The translations under genes were made by a program, and so were the position numbers. A stretch of DNA of 8,290 nucleotides from Verrucomicrobiales bacterium (GTDB lineage: Bacteria > Verrucomicrobiota > Verrucomicrobiia > Verrucomicrobiales > DEV007): contig PAHQ01000042.1 in assembly GCA_002705125.1 (NCBI GenBank), positions 62,283-70,572 on the forward strand, in the 5' to 3' direction. Numbering within the stretch: the stretch's first letter is position 1; each line of letters begins with the position of its first letter. The notes beneath the pieces are model-generated. The model was given only the letters and a program-made list of their open reading frames with translations. It had not been told where the DNA came from and ran no database searches. Positions 6,821 through 8,290 of the stretch are shown here, piece after piece.

Positions 6821-7912
6821 TCAATCAAATGGGATGCCTGTCTTTGCAGAAATATCATTTAATTCTTCAATGACCGGTTCGACTAGTGGAATTCCTTCCT
6901 TGGATCTAATTTTTTCAGCTTCCCTCTCTGGGTCACCTGGGATCAAAGGACCATCAGTTTTAGGTGCTGGTTTCGTCGACCTCATGGTTCTAATGTAATC
7001 ATCAGTTTGATTCTTAAAATCGTCCAAATCAATGAAAGCATCAATACGCATTGCTCCAAAGAAATGACCTATTCCTTTGCCGACACTTTTTTTGGGAATC
7101 TCTTGACGAAGTGCAAATGGTGGAGTGAATGGCCCCCAGTTAGCGCCACTGAGAACAGCGCAAAGAAAGTCGACCATTATGGCTAATCCATAACCTTTAT
7201 GACCTCCCTTGTCTCTCTCTGAGCCAAGTGGCAAAAGAGCCCCTCCATCTATCATTTCCTTTGGTTTAGTCGTTTGATTTCCTTTCGAGTCTATGGCCCA
7301 GCCTTCTGGGATTTCCTCAGATCTTCTGTTTGCTATCTCGATTTTGCCGTAAGCTGCGGCACAAGTTGCAAGATCGATAATGATTGGCGGTTCTTCATTT
7401 CCCGGGAATGCGATTGATATGGGATTAGTCCCTAGCATTCGTTCGGCACCCCATAGTGGAGATACAAGTTTGGTCGTGTTAGTCATTGACCAGCCTATGA
7501 GGTCTTTTTCTAGTGCTTTTATGACATAGTAGGCAGCAATCCCGTAATGATTTGTATTTGATACGCTTACCCAACCCGTTCCTGCTTCTGTTGCTTTATT
7601 CATTGCAATATCGTTTGCTCTTGGGCCAACGACCAGACCCAATCCATTATCACCATCTACAGTTGCTGTAGACAGCGACTCTCTAATTATTTTGATATTT
7701 GGCTTAGGGTTGATTCTGCCATTATCCAACATGTCAAAGTACGTATGAAGACGAGCTACACCATGCGAGTCTATTCCTCTAAGGTCACTCATCGATAGAA
7801 CTTCTGAAGCTAATTTTGCATCTATGGAAGGAACTCCGAAATGTTCAAAAGTCCTTTGGGAGAAATCTCTTAATTTCTCGAATGAATATTTTACTGTTTT
7901 TACTTCAGACAT
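6821..7912 (-). CDS. Ldh-family (type-2 malate/L-lactate dehydrogenase) NAD(P)-dependent oxidoreductase
   Basis: This 363-residue cytosolic enzyme belongs to the family of malate, L-sulfolactate and ureidoglycolate dehydrogenases and 2,3-diketogulonate and piperideine-carboxylate reductases (YlbC, ComC, AllD, YiaK, DpkA). These interconvert 2-hydroxy acids and 2-oxo acids, or related imines, with NAD(P) on a non-Rossmann fold. Visible signatures are DLRGIDSHGVARL at 43-55 with catalytic His50, NTNHYGIAAYY at 119-129, GTNPI at 161-165, DLATCAAAYGKIE at 180-192, GGHKGYGLA at 236-244, and the C-terminal IPGDPERE at 324-331. Length and motifs are complete, so it should be active. It lies 31 bp after the LhgO-like gene on the same strand, suggesting joint work on a 2-hydroxy/2-oxo acid. 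Substrate assignment inside this family is unreliable from sequence alone. The start ATG 7910-7912 lacks a Shine-Dalgarno sequence. Confidence 0.9.
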   Translation of the reverse strand: MSEVKTVKYSFEKLRDFSQRTFEHFGVPSIDAKLASEVLSMSDLRGIDSHGVARLHTYFDMLDNGRINPKPNIKIIRESLSTATVDGDNGLGLVVGPRANDIAMNKATEAGTGWVSVSNTNHYGIAAYYVIKALEKDLIGWSMTNTTKLVSPLWGAERMLGTNPISIAFPGNEEPPIIIDLATCAAAYGKIEIANRRSEEIPEGWAIDSKGNQTTKPKEMIDGGALLPLGSERDKGGHKGYGLAIMVDFLCAVLSGANWGPFTPPFALRQEIPKKSVGKGIGHFFGAMRIDAFIDLDDFKNQTDDYIRTMRSTKPAPKTDGPLIPGDPEREAEKIRSKEGIPLVEPVIEELNDISAKTGIPFD

Positions 7913-7943
7913 AAAAATATTTCAGCTGATATTTTATTCACGT

Positions 7944-8290
7944 TTATGAGATTTGTTCATTTATGATTTTGGCTATGTTTAGTGAAGCTGTTGCTGCTGG
8001 AGAGGGTGCATTACAGACATTAAGCACATTGCCGTTTCTAGAAAAATAAAAATCATCCACCATCGATCCATCTATACTTACAGCTTGAGCTCTAACGCCA
8101 GCGGGTGCTTTTTTTAAATCTTGAGATTCAATCTCGGGAACTAATACTGATAAGGCTTTGACAAAAGCCTGTTTACTTAATGAACGCCATATTTCACCAA
8201 GGCCAGTTTTCCAATACTTAGAAGCAAGTTTTATGAACCCCGGATAACACAAAGACTCTAATAGTTCGTTTGGGTTAATTTTCAATTTTC
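7944..8290 (-). CDS. lhgO: L-2-hydroxyglutarate oxidase, C-terminal part (5' end cut by window edge)
   Basis: Only the last ~115 residues are present; the frame stays open to position 8290, and the codon at 8283-8285 is a TTG inside the gene, not a start. LhgO is an FAD-dependent enzyme of the DAO/GlpD superfamily that oxidises L-2-hydroxyglutarate to 2-oxoglutarate and passes electrons to the respiratory quinone pool. Recognisable family stretches are YPGFIKLASKYWKTGLGEI, followed by RSLSKQAFVKAL, then PAGVRAQAVSIDG, and the C-terminal CNAPSPAATASLNIAKII, which closes the FAD domain. The FAD-binding GxGxxG end is outside the window. Two residues after the conserved helix the protein stops, so the C-terminus looks intact. 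It precedes the Ldh-family gene by 31 bp on the same strand, probably in one operon. A related FAD-dependent 2-hydroxy-acid oxidase is the main alternative. Confidence 0.88.
   Translation of the reverse strand, partial: KLKINPNELLESLCYPGFIKLASKYWKTGLGEIWRSLSKQAFVKALSVLVPEIESQDLKKAPAGVRAQAVSIDGSMVDDFYFSRNGNVLNVCNAPSPAATASLNIAKIINEQIS

Overview
The window is about 8.3 kb of compact, AT-rich bacterial DNA (GC roughly 35-40% by eye) holding seven genes. The largest gap is 222 bp. No RNA gene, insertion sequence, CRISPR array or phage gene is visible. The lineage is not certain. A secreted PQQ-like beta-propeller protein, a VTC/DUF4956 pair and an adenylosuccinate lyase of the long type (N-terminus IPNILADRYA) suggest a Gram-negative marine-type bacterium, perhaps of the Verrucomicrobia/Planctomycetes group. 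This rests on remembered family resemblance, not a search. None of the six starts with visible upstream sequence on the minus strand, nor the one on the plus strand, has a clear Shine-Dalgarno sequence.

Left block (1-2574, minus strand, transcribed from 2574 toward 1): a cytosolic VTC-type polyphosphate polymerase domain protein with all the expected triphosphate-tunnel motifs, then a DUF4956 multi-pass membrane protein after 40 bp, then, only 6 bp further, a HlyD-type membrane fusion protein that runs off the left edge. This is the most interesting part. It looks like one operon that puts a polyphosphate-type polymerase, a membrane partner and an envelope-spanning adaptor together. The leader carries a perfect 8-bp dyad just before the first start codon.

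Middle block (2797-5308): a zinc-dependent dehydrogenase resembling E. coli LgoD/RspB (sugar-acid oxidation) on the minus strand, and divergently from it, across an 82-bp gap, an exported PQQ-like beta-propeller protein on the plus strand.

Right block (5297-8290, minus strand, transcribed from 8290 toward 5297): the C-terminal part of an L-2-hydroxyglutarate oxidase (LhgO), an Ldh-family (type-2 malate/lactate) NAD(P)-dependent oxidoreductase, and adenylosuccinate lyase (PurB). The first two act on 2-hydroxy/2-oxo acids and probably share a transcript. PurB is a housekeeping purine enzyme and may be read through from them or have its own promoter in the 99-bp gap. The purB 3' end overlaps the beta-propeller gene's 3' end by 12 bp in convergent orientation.
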